Assembly (NCBI GenBank): GCA_031310005.1
Contig: CM062386.1
Location: 558,001 to 622,000, forward strand
Reading direction: 5' to 3'
Length of the DNA: 64,000 bases
DNA from: Dactylellina haptotyla
Lineage: Eukaryota > Ascomycota > Orbiliomycetes > Orbiliales > Orbiliaceae
The position numbers and the translations under genes are program-made. Below, piece by piece: positions 54,638-64,000 of this stretch. The notes below the pieces were generated by a model that did no database searches, was not told the DNA's origin, and saw nothing but the letters and a program-made list of their open reading frames with translations. Every line of letters starts with the position of its first letter. Within the stretch, counting starts at the first letter, position 1.

Positions 54638-56032
54638 CTAGTAGGTACGGGTGTATTGTTGCTTTGGTTGTGGGTAGCTACATGGGAACAATAAATGTTA
54701 GTGTGCCGAAAATGCTTTTGAGATGGAAATATTGAATGAAGGAGAAGTACGAACCTAGGTCCGAGCTGTCGGACGTTCCAGCTGGCTAGCCACTGGGCCA
54801 TATCGATCGATTCTCTCAAATCCTTACCCTGGACGAGACCAGCGAGGAAACCACCGGCAAAAGCATCACTATTTCGTTATTAGTATGATTATATCATTGG
54901 AGAGTATATCGGATTTGATAATATTGAACTTACCCGGCACCGTTGGTATCAACGATTTGATCCTCAGAGATAGCGTGGACAGGAAATTCCTGGACGTCTT
55001 CCTCGCCTTGCTTGGCGACAATGGTGGCTCCGGTTCCCTGGGTGATGATGACCACTCTCTTCCTCTGCTCATTCTTCTTTGGGAGGTTGGCGAGGTGCTG
55101 GGCGATCTCCGGGATGATTTTTTTCCCGAGCTGGTGAGCCTCGGCGTAGGATTCGGCCTCGGTTTCGTTACCGATGAGGTAATCCCAGTAGGCGGAGGTG
55201 GAGTCGAGCTGGTCCTTGAAGAACTGGGCGATGAAGGGAGCGGAGATGTTCATGATGAACGGCTTGTTCTTCGCGGCAGCCTCTTCGGCCAGGGCCAAGA
55301 TGGCGGGGACGCAAACGGTCAAATGGTAGCCTCCGACGTAGTAGAATTCAGCTTCCTCGACCAATTTCCAGATCTTCTCGGACTTCAAGTGCTCGAGCTT
55401 GTAGTGGTTGGCGGCGCCGAGGTCGGTGCACATGGAGCGGTCGTGGCCGGTGATGATGACACCGCAGCGGCCAGTGGGGACTTCTGGGTCGATGCGGTAT
55501 TCGACGCGGAGACCTTCCTCGTCGCAAACCTTCTGGAGTCTCTTGCCGTACTCATCGTCGCCGATGCAGCCGATGTAGAGGACGGATTTGGGTGGGAGGA
55601 TGTACTATACAGAACCAAAGCAAAGCCCAAGGTTAAATTGAACGCTATTCAACTCAGAAATTCAGTAATTGTGCTAGAGGAAACATACTTGGGCGCCACG
55701 GGCAGAGTTCTGGGCAGCTCCTCCGGCAACAAACTTTGCAGAGTGGTTCTCGACAAGGTCGTTGTAGAGCTCAAGGTGGTTTGTGCTTGGGTCCGCGAGG
55801 ATGGCATCATTGGCCTTTAGGTTGTACTTGGCCAAGAGTTCCTGGTTGCTGGTTTTCAGGTCAGTTGAAGGGGTTTAAACGTCATAATGGAGTGGGAAAT
55901 GAGGTTTACCCATTGGCTTGGATATCTACGATTTAGTAGTATATTAGTTTATGAGCTAAGAATTAAGATAAATGGACTGTACGAACCGAGGAGAGGATTC
56001 TCCAAGCAGAGAAGAGAGTATTCCTTAACCAT
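54638..56032 (-). CDS. ADO1: Adenosine kinase
   Basis: Six exons: 55987-56032, 55910-55925 (16 nt), 55689-55848, 54934-55604, 54755-54868, 54638-54677, giving 348 aa. It phosphorylates adenosine to AMP, which recycles the methyl cycle product adenosine. Sequence marks: the PfkB-family start MVKEYSLLCLENPLLDIQANG, YNLKANDAILADPS, the first signature GGAAQNSARGAQYILPP, GCIGDDEYGKRL, TGRCGVIITGHDRSMCTDLGA, and the catalytic signature DTNGAGDAFAGGFLAGLVQG. The C-terminus ends LGPSYPQPKQQYTRTY. The 16-nt exon codes just for DIQANG, and without it the protein would lose frame. Another intron splits the glycine before the catalytic Asp (GG|T GAT). Length and motifs are complete. Confidence 0.93.
55910..55925 (-). 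other. ADO1: 16-nt microexon of adenosine kinase
   Basis: Bounded by TCGTAG acceptor and GTAAAC donor on the minus strand, it supplies ATATCCAAGCCAATGG. This completes Asp-Ile-Gln-Ala-Asn-Gly, which matches the conserved region of fungal adenosine kinases exactly in place and length. Confidence 0.8.
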
Positions 56033-56497
56033 TGTGACTTTAAAGCTGCGACTTGAGATTTCAAGGATTTCAATGGAGATTGAGAGTGAGGAGGCGAAAC
56101 TGAAGTTGACGTTGAAGTTGAGGAAGGGCGATGTTCGGCGGGAGGGGCAATGGCAGGTTCAGTTGACGAGATCCGAAAAGCGAAAAAAAAGCGAAACACC
56201 GCTAAAAAGTGGAGAGCTCACACCCACTCAATCCAACAGGTGCAATTGATTATTGCGCGTGAAGACTGCGGACAAACAGCACAGCCGCGTCGTCGCATAG
56301 CATGACGGTCTTATTGCGGTGTCTCTCATTTTCTTCGTCGTTGTGGTACATGTAATACTTCCAGAGTATATGCTATGGTATCTCTTTACAAAAGTAAATA
56401 AAAAGTAAAATAAAAGTAAAAAGCACCCCCCCGGCCCGCCTGCTCCATTAACTCCGGTTTATTCCCATTCGTTATTGCTATTTTATATATAGTGATA
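56033..56497. other. Adenosine kinase promoter
   Basis: Upstream of the minus-strand adenosine kinase gene and downstream of nothing coding until 56498. It contains a run of A-rich and a CCCCCCCGG patch near 56,426. No gene is supported. Confidence 0.45.
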
Positions 56498-58241
56498 TCA
56501 CCGCATGTCCACCGCAGGGAACACCCGCTTTCCAAAATACCCGTATCCCAAAATCGACTGCACATCAACATTATCAATCTTCGACCCCCACAGCTTGATC
56601 ACAATATGCTTGCAATATCTGTATCGTGCCCATTGGTTAGCGCTCTGTCGTGTTTGCCATTCGCATGCAAAGTTCGTATTCGCGTGGAACATACCGTGGA
56701 GGATTGAAAACAATAAATGTCTTGTTATCCCTTAGCTGGAACCTCATATATGCCTCTCCGTTCGCTCCGTCAATCTCGCTCTCTGCGTACTCTCTCTCCG
56801 CCTCCTCTTCCTCCTGTCTTCTCCGCCGCCGCCGCCTCCGTTCCTGGCTGCTATTCCTCAGAAGCCACTGCCTGAGCTCGTCCTCTGTCGAATCCTCATC
56901 TGTCTCCTGCCTTCCGCCATTCACTTCGATATCCTCATCCTCCCCGTCAGGTATATCGAAGGGGCAGTCGTGTTGGGTGCCGTCGTCACCGTCATTATCA
57001 ACACTTCCAACGCTAGTTGCTCTGGGTAGCCGCCGGCTGCCCATCGGTGGCCATGGCATAGATTCTGTACTTGTGGCAGGAGTGATCGTTTCATTCTCGC
57101 TCTCTGCTCCATCCAGCTGCGTGTCATCCAGCAGATCGGACCCGTCTGAATTCGCTCCACCTTCCCCCGCCGCCAAATCCGGCCCGTCAGCGTCGCCTCC
57201 GCCTTCCACCTCCTCTTCGTCCTCTTTATCCTCCTCGTCCCGGTCGTCATCCTCCCTTCTATATTGCGATAAGATGTCAAATTCGGTCACCCTCTCGCCT
57301 TCCAAAAATTCCGCATACTCTTCTTCCTCCTCTGCTCTCTCTACTCTATCCTCGCCCTCGATCTCGGGGTCTCCATCCCGCGAATACCGGTACCGGAGGT
57401 CAAGACCCTCCACCTCGAACTCATCAACATTATCATTATTATTATTGTCCTCATCATGATTCCTTCGTTTTACTCGTTTCTTTAGCGGTATCATACGTCC
57501 ATACAACGCGATCTTCTCGACCACGGGGCAGTAGTTTTCATCGGTCACGGCAATGACGCCTTCGGACACGGGACTCGTAAAGCCGTGAGGCGGAGCCTTG
57601 ATCTCCAGCCATTCCAGGGTGAACGGTTGCTTTGTTTCGTGCTGGAGGACGATATTACAGCTGTAGCGTTCGGTGCAGTAAACTATCCGTGACAAAGTAC
57701 AAAGTTGTGTTAGTTCAGCAGCAACAACAACGACAACAACGACAACACCAAAATACCGATCTCACGAGGAAAGAGAAGCAAGGGCTGTTCGAAAAGGGAA
57801 TAGAATGAAGTTTTTTAAAAGGAACGTGGTTGTGGTGGTGGTGCACGTACCGCTGTCATCATCGACCAGCATGTTTCCAATTCGATAACGTTCCCCTTCG
57901 TACGTTCCACCGTCACAGTAGGCCAGGGAAAGTCGTAATAATTTGGTCCCGGACTGTGGACGCGAGTAATCTTCGATCTTGCGTTTCTTCGGCGGCTGGT
58001 ACGAGAAAGGACAGTCCGGATCTATCGACGATGCGAGGAGACTGCGGCGGCGCGTGGCGGTGGAGGACCGGGCGCGGGGGAGGGCACGCGGAGGGGTCAA
58101 GGCTGCCAAGCTGTTAGCAGGAGCCAGGCCGTCTACGACGTCGCCATCGACGAGGGAACGACGAGGCCGGTGTCGGAACGGCCGCCGGCGAGGGATATAG
58201 GTCGTCGTCGGAGAGGGCAGCCGCGGCGGAGTGGATTCCAT
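56498..58241 (-). CDS. Conserved fungal protein of unknown function, acidic middle
   Basis: Exons 57851-58241, 56695-57682 and 56498-56618 give 499 aa from ATG 58241 (MESTPPRLPSP). The frame remains open to 58712, so an N-terminus longer by 157 residues is possible. A conserved first part reads GTKLLRLSLAYCDGGTYEG, IGNMLVDDDSVYCTERYSC, PFTLEWLEIKAPPHGFTSP and VSEGVIAVT. A conserved last part reads RYCKHIVIKLWGSKIDNVD, VQSILGYGYFGKRVFPAVD. A ~250-residue insertion very rich in Glu/Asp separates them, with a run of eight Arg (SSQERRRRRRRRQ). I recall this two-part pattern from many uncharacterised filamentous-fungus proteins. The strand-rich conserved parts could pair into one beta-domain, with the acidic part looped out. 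Function unknown. Confidence 0.75.
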
Positions 58242-59272
58242 GATGCCTGATGCCGGGAGGGTAGCCGTTGGAAGGGCGGTTGGCGTGCTTGCTGGGGAGG
58301 AGGGAGGAGGGAGGGTTAGGTTGGATGGGCCTCGGCGATGGCTGGCGATGGAGATGGGGATTGACGGGGTTGTGTTGCGGATGTCTCGGCCTGCGTTGGA
58401 GATGAGGTTGGGCCCGTTTTGGTGCGCGTCGTTCGGTCTCACTCGCCGGATTCCTCGCCTCCCTTCTTGTGACCCAGTCCCGTACTCTGCCGCAGACGAT
58501 GGCGATATTGTTATTATTCTTCCACTCGATATGGGGGAATGCCGTTCACGTTCAGGTGGCGCTCGCTCGAGAATGTGCGCAAGGCAGCAGGCAGCAGGCT
58601 CTTGTCTTATACGGCAGGCCGGTCCTGTGCCAGGAATGCAGTTGCTATATTCAGCGTCCACGCCGGACCCGCTTCGCCGGCTCTGCTTAACATCATCGGA
58701 CGCTGAGATCATAGGCCCATCCCTCTCGACCTAGTGCTCCCACGTGAGAAACTACAGCGAAAACGTGCTACGCGAGAGTTTGATCTAAATAGCCCTCCCC
58801 TGGAGGGGTAAACGTCTCGACCGATCGAAGAGGCGAGCCTCCATGTAAACTTGTAGGAATCAGACCCGAACGTGCACCTCGTAACGTAACGGCAATCTGA
58901 AACGCTGCAGTAGCCAGGGCCCCAAAGCAAACAGCAGAGAAAACGTCCCTACATTGTGATGGCAATAATAAATACTTTGTGTCTAGGAGGCAAGTAGCCT
59001 GGGAACTAGGAACACACGCTAGTACTAGTACTATCCTATAATCTATGGTTACAATATTGCAATAGATCGGGCTGCTCGAACCGGGTTTGGGTGCGGCGCT
59101 CTCTCGATCCCGCAATGCCCATTTTATTTATATATTTCTTTTCACAACCCCATTTGACGCCATTTAGAATGCCAGGAAAAAGAGATAAAAAGTCATGAAG
59201 ACGCCGGGAATAGCTTATAAATCCAAAATTTGCCCAGGAATCTAGAATATCGCCTGTGACGCGACCCATTTT
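58242..59272. other. Upstream region and AOS1 3' flank
   Basis: Part up to 58712 may be N-terminal coding sequence of the previous gene if a more distal start is used. From 58,713 to 59,272 nothing coding is supported. It holds the promoter of that gene and the 3' flank of AOS1. Confidence 0.4.
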
Positions 59273-60838
59273 TTAAGCATCCTCCTGCGGGTGTAATGAG
59301 TAGATCGGCGCATTTGTAATATCTCCATCGAACACCAGAAAGTTTTGTAACGGCTGCTCCCGCTTCCCTAGGAAATTGATCACACCCTGTGCGAGCATCC
59401 CACCCAATATTGCTGCCACAGGCGATAATTCCGTTCCCACGCTGTCCAAGAAGGATATGGAGAAAGTAGGGTCTACGTTCTCGTAGGGGAGGCCAAGACC
59501 CTCCCGGGCTTCAGACATCGCAGACATGAAGAGTTTCGTATCCTCTTTATGTTCGTACGGGTCAGGAAGACGTTGGTGATCTGCTTGGAACTTCCACAGT
59601 CCTGTATTATCCGAATGTTAGTAACCGTGTATATAATCGAGGGGGAAAGAAAAGGGATCTTACCAAATATCGCAGGCAAAACTGGCGAAACACCCTTTTT
59701 CTTCTTCGGCCTCCAAGTTTTATCGATCTGCGAGGTGACAACTTCGGATAAGGGTGTATAAACTTCCTCCTTTGTCACAAACTCCTTGAACTTCCCGCCA
59801 GACTCCTTCTTCGTCGTCGCGCCGACAATACTTCTCGTTCGTGTCTCGCTGCCCAGCTTGGTTTCGATATTGCCCTTATCTCGCTCGCTGCATGACATTA
59901 GCCAAAGGTCCCACTGCGATCTTGCCGAAAAGAATGAGACCCTACATAACGAATTGATGTTTTATCAGATCCGCAAAGGAGTACCCGTATAACCCGTAGC
60001 AAGCACCCCCATAAAAGGCAACTCCGGCTTCTCGACATTTATTGTTTATCGACGTCTGGTCAGTCCTCCCAAAAAAACGTTAGCGTTCCCATAGCCTGCC
60101 TATGCACATAAGTCCATTTTTGAGTACCATACCATCGTGCCCAAATCAGCTTCCGTAACTATCACCGTCGCAAACTGCTTATAAAACTCCACATCCCGCC
60201 CTTCAATATCCTCGGTATCGATCTTAACCTCGACCCTCGGATTCAACTTTTGTAATGGCGGTGCCGCAGCTTCTGCTCTCTATATCCGCCCCAAAATCAA
60301 CATATCAAATCAGCATATCTCCCTCCCAGTTCCAATGTCCTAATTATATAGCAGAGGAGAAACCTACATTCATCCCAACTAGCCCATCTTCTAAGAAGAA
60401 CTGCGCCCCCAGGTCATATTCCGTTACAATCTCCGTATCGTGAACCGTAATTGCCCCAATACCCGCCAGCACGAGGTTCTTCGCGATCTCATTACCCAGC
60501 GCTTTAATCGTAACGAGGAGGATATGCGCGTTGCGCATTCTAACGCGATTTTTCGGTTCTCGTTAGCTATTTCCTCGTGCCCCAATCTGGCGAATATACA
60601 CCGTAGCTGTATCGAAAAGAGGTGGAGGTACCTAGCTTGTGCATCCATGCCCCATAGTCGAATTTGCCGGTCGTAGAGCGCTACTTCCTCTATTTTCGAA
60701 GCTCCGTTAGCTATTTTGGCCCGGTGTACCTTCCATCGCTTCGCGAAAACCGCACGTACCTGCCGAGATCTCTTCGGTGGACGGCGCAGGCTGGGCGCCA
60801 TCTCCGTTTTCGACAACACCTTCCATTGTCGATGCCAT
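59273..60838 (-). CDS. AOS1: SUMO-activating enzyme E1 subunit Aos1 (SAE1)
   Basis: Seven exons: 60760-60838, 60632-60689, 60368-60539, 60133-60279, 59946-60055, 59664-59887, 59273-59601, giving 372 aa. The joined protein reads MASTMEGVVENGD, EEVALYDRQIRLWGMDAQAR, NAHILLVTIKALGNEIAKNL, VLAGIGAITVHDTEIV, LGAQFFLEDGLVGMNRAEAA, FATVIVTEADLGTMTSINN, KCREAGVAFYGGACYGLYGY and SFADLIKHQFVIERDKGNIE. It ends AAILGGMLAQGVINFLGKRE, NFLVFDGDI. These are the ThiF/E1 half-domain and the Aos1-specific C-terminal part. There is no catalytic cysteine domain, as expected: Uba2 supplies it in the heterodimer. The complex adenylates SUMO and passes it to Ubc9. Every junction conserves the frame, and the length is normal. 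Confidence 0.92.
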
Positions 60839-61573
60839 TGGCTATAACGAAGCGTATATATCGTAATCGATGAGGTAATAGCGGACCTTGGTGGTCGCGA
60901 GAGAGGGTTGGTGAAGGGAGGGTGATTAAATGGTTGTGCGCGGATGTGAATGTGGTGGGTGTGGGTTGGGCCTGGCTCGCTTGGAGGGAAGCTAAGCTCG
61001 CGTCCCAAGAACCAGGATCCAGCACCTTCTTTGGCATTCGGTTGAGACAGCCTCTTCCTCACACAAGTTATGGATTTCAAACATCATTCAGATCACGTTT
61101 ATATGTACTCTTACATGATTTGTACATCGTCGGTTCTTTGTTTTTATTTTACTCCGAGAGAAACGAGCTTTTGATAACTAAGAGAAAAGATACTGGTTAT
61201 ACATACAATCCACCGGAGAAAAAAAGAGAGCCATCTGTCAGATGACGGGGGTCTTTGCGAAGCTGAAAAATGAGGAAGCGAGTAACATGAACATTGGAGT
61301 GATGGGCTATCGAAAAACAGGTAAAATGTGTAAAAAGGAAATAGACACCAGTGGCACTCCTCATCATTAACGTGACATCTAGAGTTAAAAAAAAAAAAAA
61401 AAAAAAAAGAGGAAATAGGGTGCAATAGCAATCATGTTGGATCATAATGACATGGTTTCGTGGCGAGCACGGAGATTGTTATCTAAGTCGCACGTAGCGC
61501 CAACATAATCAAAAACATTCTAGGCTATAGAGTTTATTAGCACAAAATCAGAAGTTGTCATGTAGATTGAGAT
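60839..61573. other. Intergenic, AOS1 promoter and myosin 3' flank
   Basis: Holds a 22-nt A run at 61387-61408 and no coding signal. Both neighbours are on the minus strand. If the last myosin intron suggested by a GTAAGT at 61585 is real, a tiny final exon lies within 61,450-61,540. Confidence 0.5.
61387..61408. repeat. Poly(A) run
   Basis: Twenty-two consecutive A on the plus strand. There is no target-site duplication or adjacent element that would mark it as a retroposon tail. Confidence 0.8.
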
Positions 61574-64000
61574 TTACTTACCACCGATCCTCTCGGGATC
61601 AAGAAGTGCTCCTAAATCACTTGGTCTGGTACCGAGGACCAATCCATTTGGTGTGGTAGCCTCTCGTTCCTGTTGGGCGATAGCTTGGGCAGACACGATC
61701 TCTGTCAAGCGACGCAACTTTGGCAAAGGTAACCCTAGAGGAAAAAGCATTAGCACAATCCAATGGAAGAGTATCATTACGCTGTTGGGCCTTACAAGAT
61801 GGGAGGTATGTTTCGAGCGCAGTGATCGCGCGGGGTTCTGCGATTTCATATGGACCAGAGTCGTCCATATCAACCGGAGCCAAAAGGAGAACCTCGCTCT
61901 TATCAGTGATAGCTCTCTTCTCAACTGCCTTCATGATCTCTCCGTTGATGGGCTGCTCGTAATCTGCAACAAGGTACTGATTGAGGAGTTTCTGGATTTG
62001 TTGGGGTGACAACCTATTCGCGCAATGTCAGCTGATAGTTCTCACGAATACACGCCAACGATAAAACTCACATCCAGCAAATATCCTGAATGATTTCAAT
62101 GTCATTCAATGTCGCCTTCTTCAACTGAAGCAGCTTAGTAGCTTGCTATGATCACACAGCTCTGTTAGCCAACATTCGTCCGTATATTTTAAGGAATAGT
62201 TCTTACCATCAAGTGCTCCAACTGCAGTGTTCCTTCTGGCATATCGTGGCTCTTGCACCACTCCTCGATACGTGTAATGTTATAATTGATCTGCAGCCCT
62301 CGTTTCCAGGACAAGAAGTTTCGTCGAAGCAACAAATCATTGAACGCAGTGACACCAATCAACTTAAGAAGCTCGGTCATCGCCTGTGCTACAATCGTAT
62401 CCTCTAGATAGTACGTCTTCATAGCTTTATAAACCTTATTCATCAAGCTGAGAAGGTCATCCATACTAAAGGCAGGGGTACTTGAAGTTTGGAAAACCTT
62501 GTTCAAGAATCGGTTGCCCTCGTTAGTGACGAAACCAGGAAGTGATTGCGACTCAATTATAGCCGGAACAATCATCTTGTAAAGTCGCTTCTTGAGAATC
62601 TTCATCCAGGTGTGGTAGATGTTGAACTCAAGAGATTCAAGATCGTGCTTCACAACCTCAAGCAATCTGTCATATTCAAAGTCATCCGACTTCTGTGCCT
62701 CGTACCAGTCTTCAGCGAGAAAGACGAACGAAAGCATCTCGTGGACGTTGGACAACCAGAAGGCGCCGAGATTGATCAATTCTTCGCCATCGTGATGCTA
62801 TGGAAATTATTAGCACAATTGATATCATATACAATTATCAAGGGCAGCGACTTACCATAACCTCCTGCTGGATATTCTGCATAACAGTTGCCAAAAACCT
62901 CTCCGACTCCTTAACGAACCCGTTATGCCACATCTCAGAAGTAACGAGGTTGATGAGGTATGCAGGGAACAAAACTTCCTTCTCCTCTGGAGGATTCTGC
63001 GAATTGGGCTCCGGAATTTTCAAGTCCCTGATGAGACCGAAGGAAACCTCATTGTTGAGTGAGCCCTCGTCCTCTAGGATATGTGCAACACTAGTTTCCG
63101 GGCTCTCAAGCAGAGGAGTGAAACCAAAGCCATCAGATCCTCGGTTACCCGCTGGGTTGGGTGCAGCCATGGATTGTGGTCTGGGATCGAAGTTGGTCGC
63201 CACCTTGCCGAGGATGTTAGAGGCAGGCGCTGTAACTGCAACGCTCTGTCGCTCTGTCGGCCTCCTTCCGGTAACCATATTGATGAATCCGGGCACGGCG
63301 CCACCATTACGTTGAGGAGCGGGCTCCCCGGAGACAGGAGGTCCTCTATTGTTAAGCTCATCTTCCAGAGTGGAGACTTGTTCTCTAAGAGTAAGATTTT
63401 CAGATTCTTGCTCTTTATAGCGGCTGATTGTTCGCTCGAGCTCCGCCTTCGATTTAGCCAGATTATCCTTAAGTGACTTCGCGTCTTCTTGCAGGCGTTT
63501 GCTATTCGCTTCGGATTCTTCGTACTGCTTGAGAGCAGACTTCAATTCCGATTCTAAGATTGGCAAGCGAGCGGACAATGCGTGGAATTGGTTGACTTCG
63601 CCTTGAGCTTCTCTTTGGTTCTGCTCGGAAGCGGTGGCCTTGTTTCTCCAAACTTTCAACTGGCTCTCCAAGCTGTCTACTTGGGATTCCAGTGCCTTCT
63701 TCTCCTCCGTTCGCCTCTGCAGTGTCTGCGTGAGTTCGACGACCTTGTTTTCCAATTTGTACGACACCTCCTTGATATGATCGAGCGAACGGGCTTCTTC
63801 TCGGAGCGATTTGTAAACTTTCCTGGCTTCCTTCCTGCGCCACAAGTTCTGGATGATGATAATCTTTTTTCGATATTGACGCCATTTGATAATGCCCTGT
63901 CTGGATCGATAGACACGCTGAATGGTCCTTGCAGCATTCTCGAGGCGGGTTTCCAGGATGTGTGATCTGGTAAGACGTCCCTTGCACACTGAGATGGGAG
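61574..64000 (-). CDS. MYO2: Class V myosin heavy chain, 3' part (neck, coiled coil, globular tail)
   Basis: Partial: it runs off the window end, so the motor domain lies beyond 64000. Exons seen: 62856->64000, 62207-62797, 62072-62145, 61796-62013, 61574-61734, about 729 codons. The first part has the last IQ repeats (AARTIQRVYRSRQGIIKWRQ, IIIIQNLWRRKEARKVYK), then LDHIKEVSYKLENKVVELTQ and a dimerising coiled coil to about 63,350. The globular cargo-binding DIL domain follows (FPAYLINLVTSEMWHNGFV, INLGAFWLSNVHEMLSF, NVFQTSS-like, WCKSHDMPEG, DICWMLSPQQIQKLLNQYL). It ends ETYLPSWLPLPKLRRLTEIV. Type V myosins carry secretory vesicles and organelles along actin. The chosen stop sits inside a GTAAGTAA sequence, so a further small exon is possible. 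Confidence 0.9.

Noticed and set aside
54885-55820. 311-codon plus-strand frame over adenosine kinase
   Set aside because: Antisense shadow of a complete, well-conserved gene; Val/Leu/Gly-rich composition comes from its codon bias.
56650-57459. Serine-rich plus-strand frame
   Set aside because: Reverse reading of the Glu/Asp-rich insert of the conserved fungal gene on the minus strand.

Overview
The window is nuclear DNA of a filamentous ascomycete (Pezizomycotina). Genes are single-copy, monocistronic and intron-rich. Introns are mostly 45-110 nt with GTAAGT/GTATGT-type donors, CTAAC/CTAAT branch sites and YAG acceptors. Recognisable proteins include the fungal Ste11 MAPKKK with SAM and Ras-binding domains, Orc6, the SUMO E1 subunit Aos1, Rbg1/DRG1, class V myosin and an Slp1-type SUN protein. 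Very small exons (13, 16, 25, 26, 26, 31 and 35 nt) in RBG1, RPL2 and the adenosine kinase gene fit an early-diverging pezizomycotine such as Orbiliomycetes or Pezizomycetes, but that placement is only an inference. Exon models were assembled by hand; every one closes in frame, and most give the normal length for the family.

Layout. 1-2.6 kb: long upstream region of STE11. 2.6-5.9 kb: STE11 (+). 6.6-6.9 kb: possible 79-aa gene. 7.1-7.7 kb: POP8 (-), divergent from 7.9-13.5 kb, an accessory stretch with two tandem P-loop GTPase genes and two unrecognised genes (all +). 13.7-15.4 kb: RBG1 (-). 16.4-21.3 kb: SWI/SNF-RSC ATPase (-). 21.3-24.4 kb: 3-kb divergent intergenic region. 24.4-25.5 kb: RPL2/uL2 (+). 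26.1-27.2 kb: ZNF511-like C2H2 protein (-). 27.8-34.3 kb: two diverged paralogues with an unusual zinc-cluster-like motif (+) on either side of a Thr-rich secreted protein (+). 35.9-38.8 kb: SLP1-like SUN protein (+). 39.2-41.7 kb: CadD-type transporter and a multi-pass membrane protein with an N-terminal Asn-Thr-Gly repeat (both -). 42.3-43.6 kb: ORC6 (+). 43.9-48.0 kb: two tandem F-box paralogues and an unrecognised spliced gene (+). 48.9-50.6 kb: two small unrecognised genes (+). 51.3-54.1 kb: EST1/SMG7-like protein (+). 54.6-56.0 kb: adenosine kinase (-). 56.5-58.2 kb: conserved fungal unknown (-). 59.3-60.8 kb: AOS1 (-). 61.6 kb to the window end: 3' part of the class V myosin gene (-).

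The housekeeping genes cover signalling, tRNA processing, translation, chromatin, replication licensing, SUMO activation, RNA decay or telomere function and transport. They are not one pathway and no operon-like logic is expected. Between them lie lineage-specific stretches (7.9-13.5, 27.8-34.3, 39.2-41.7 and 43.9-50.6 kb) with tandem duplicates and proteins I cannot assign. I recognised no transposon, LTR element, viral fossil, rRNA gene, tRNA gene or CRISPR array.
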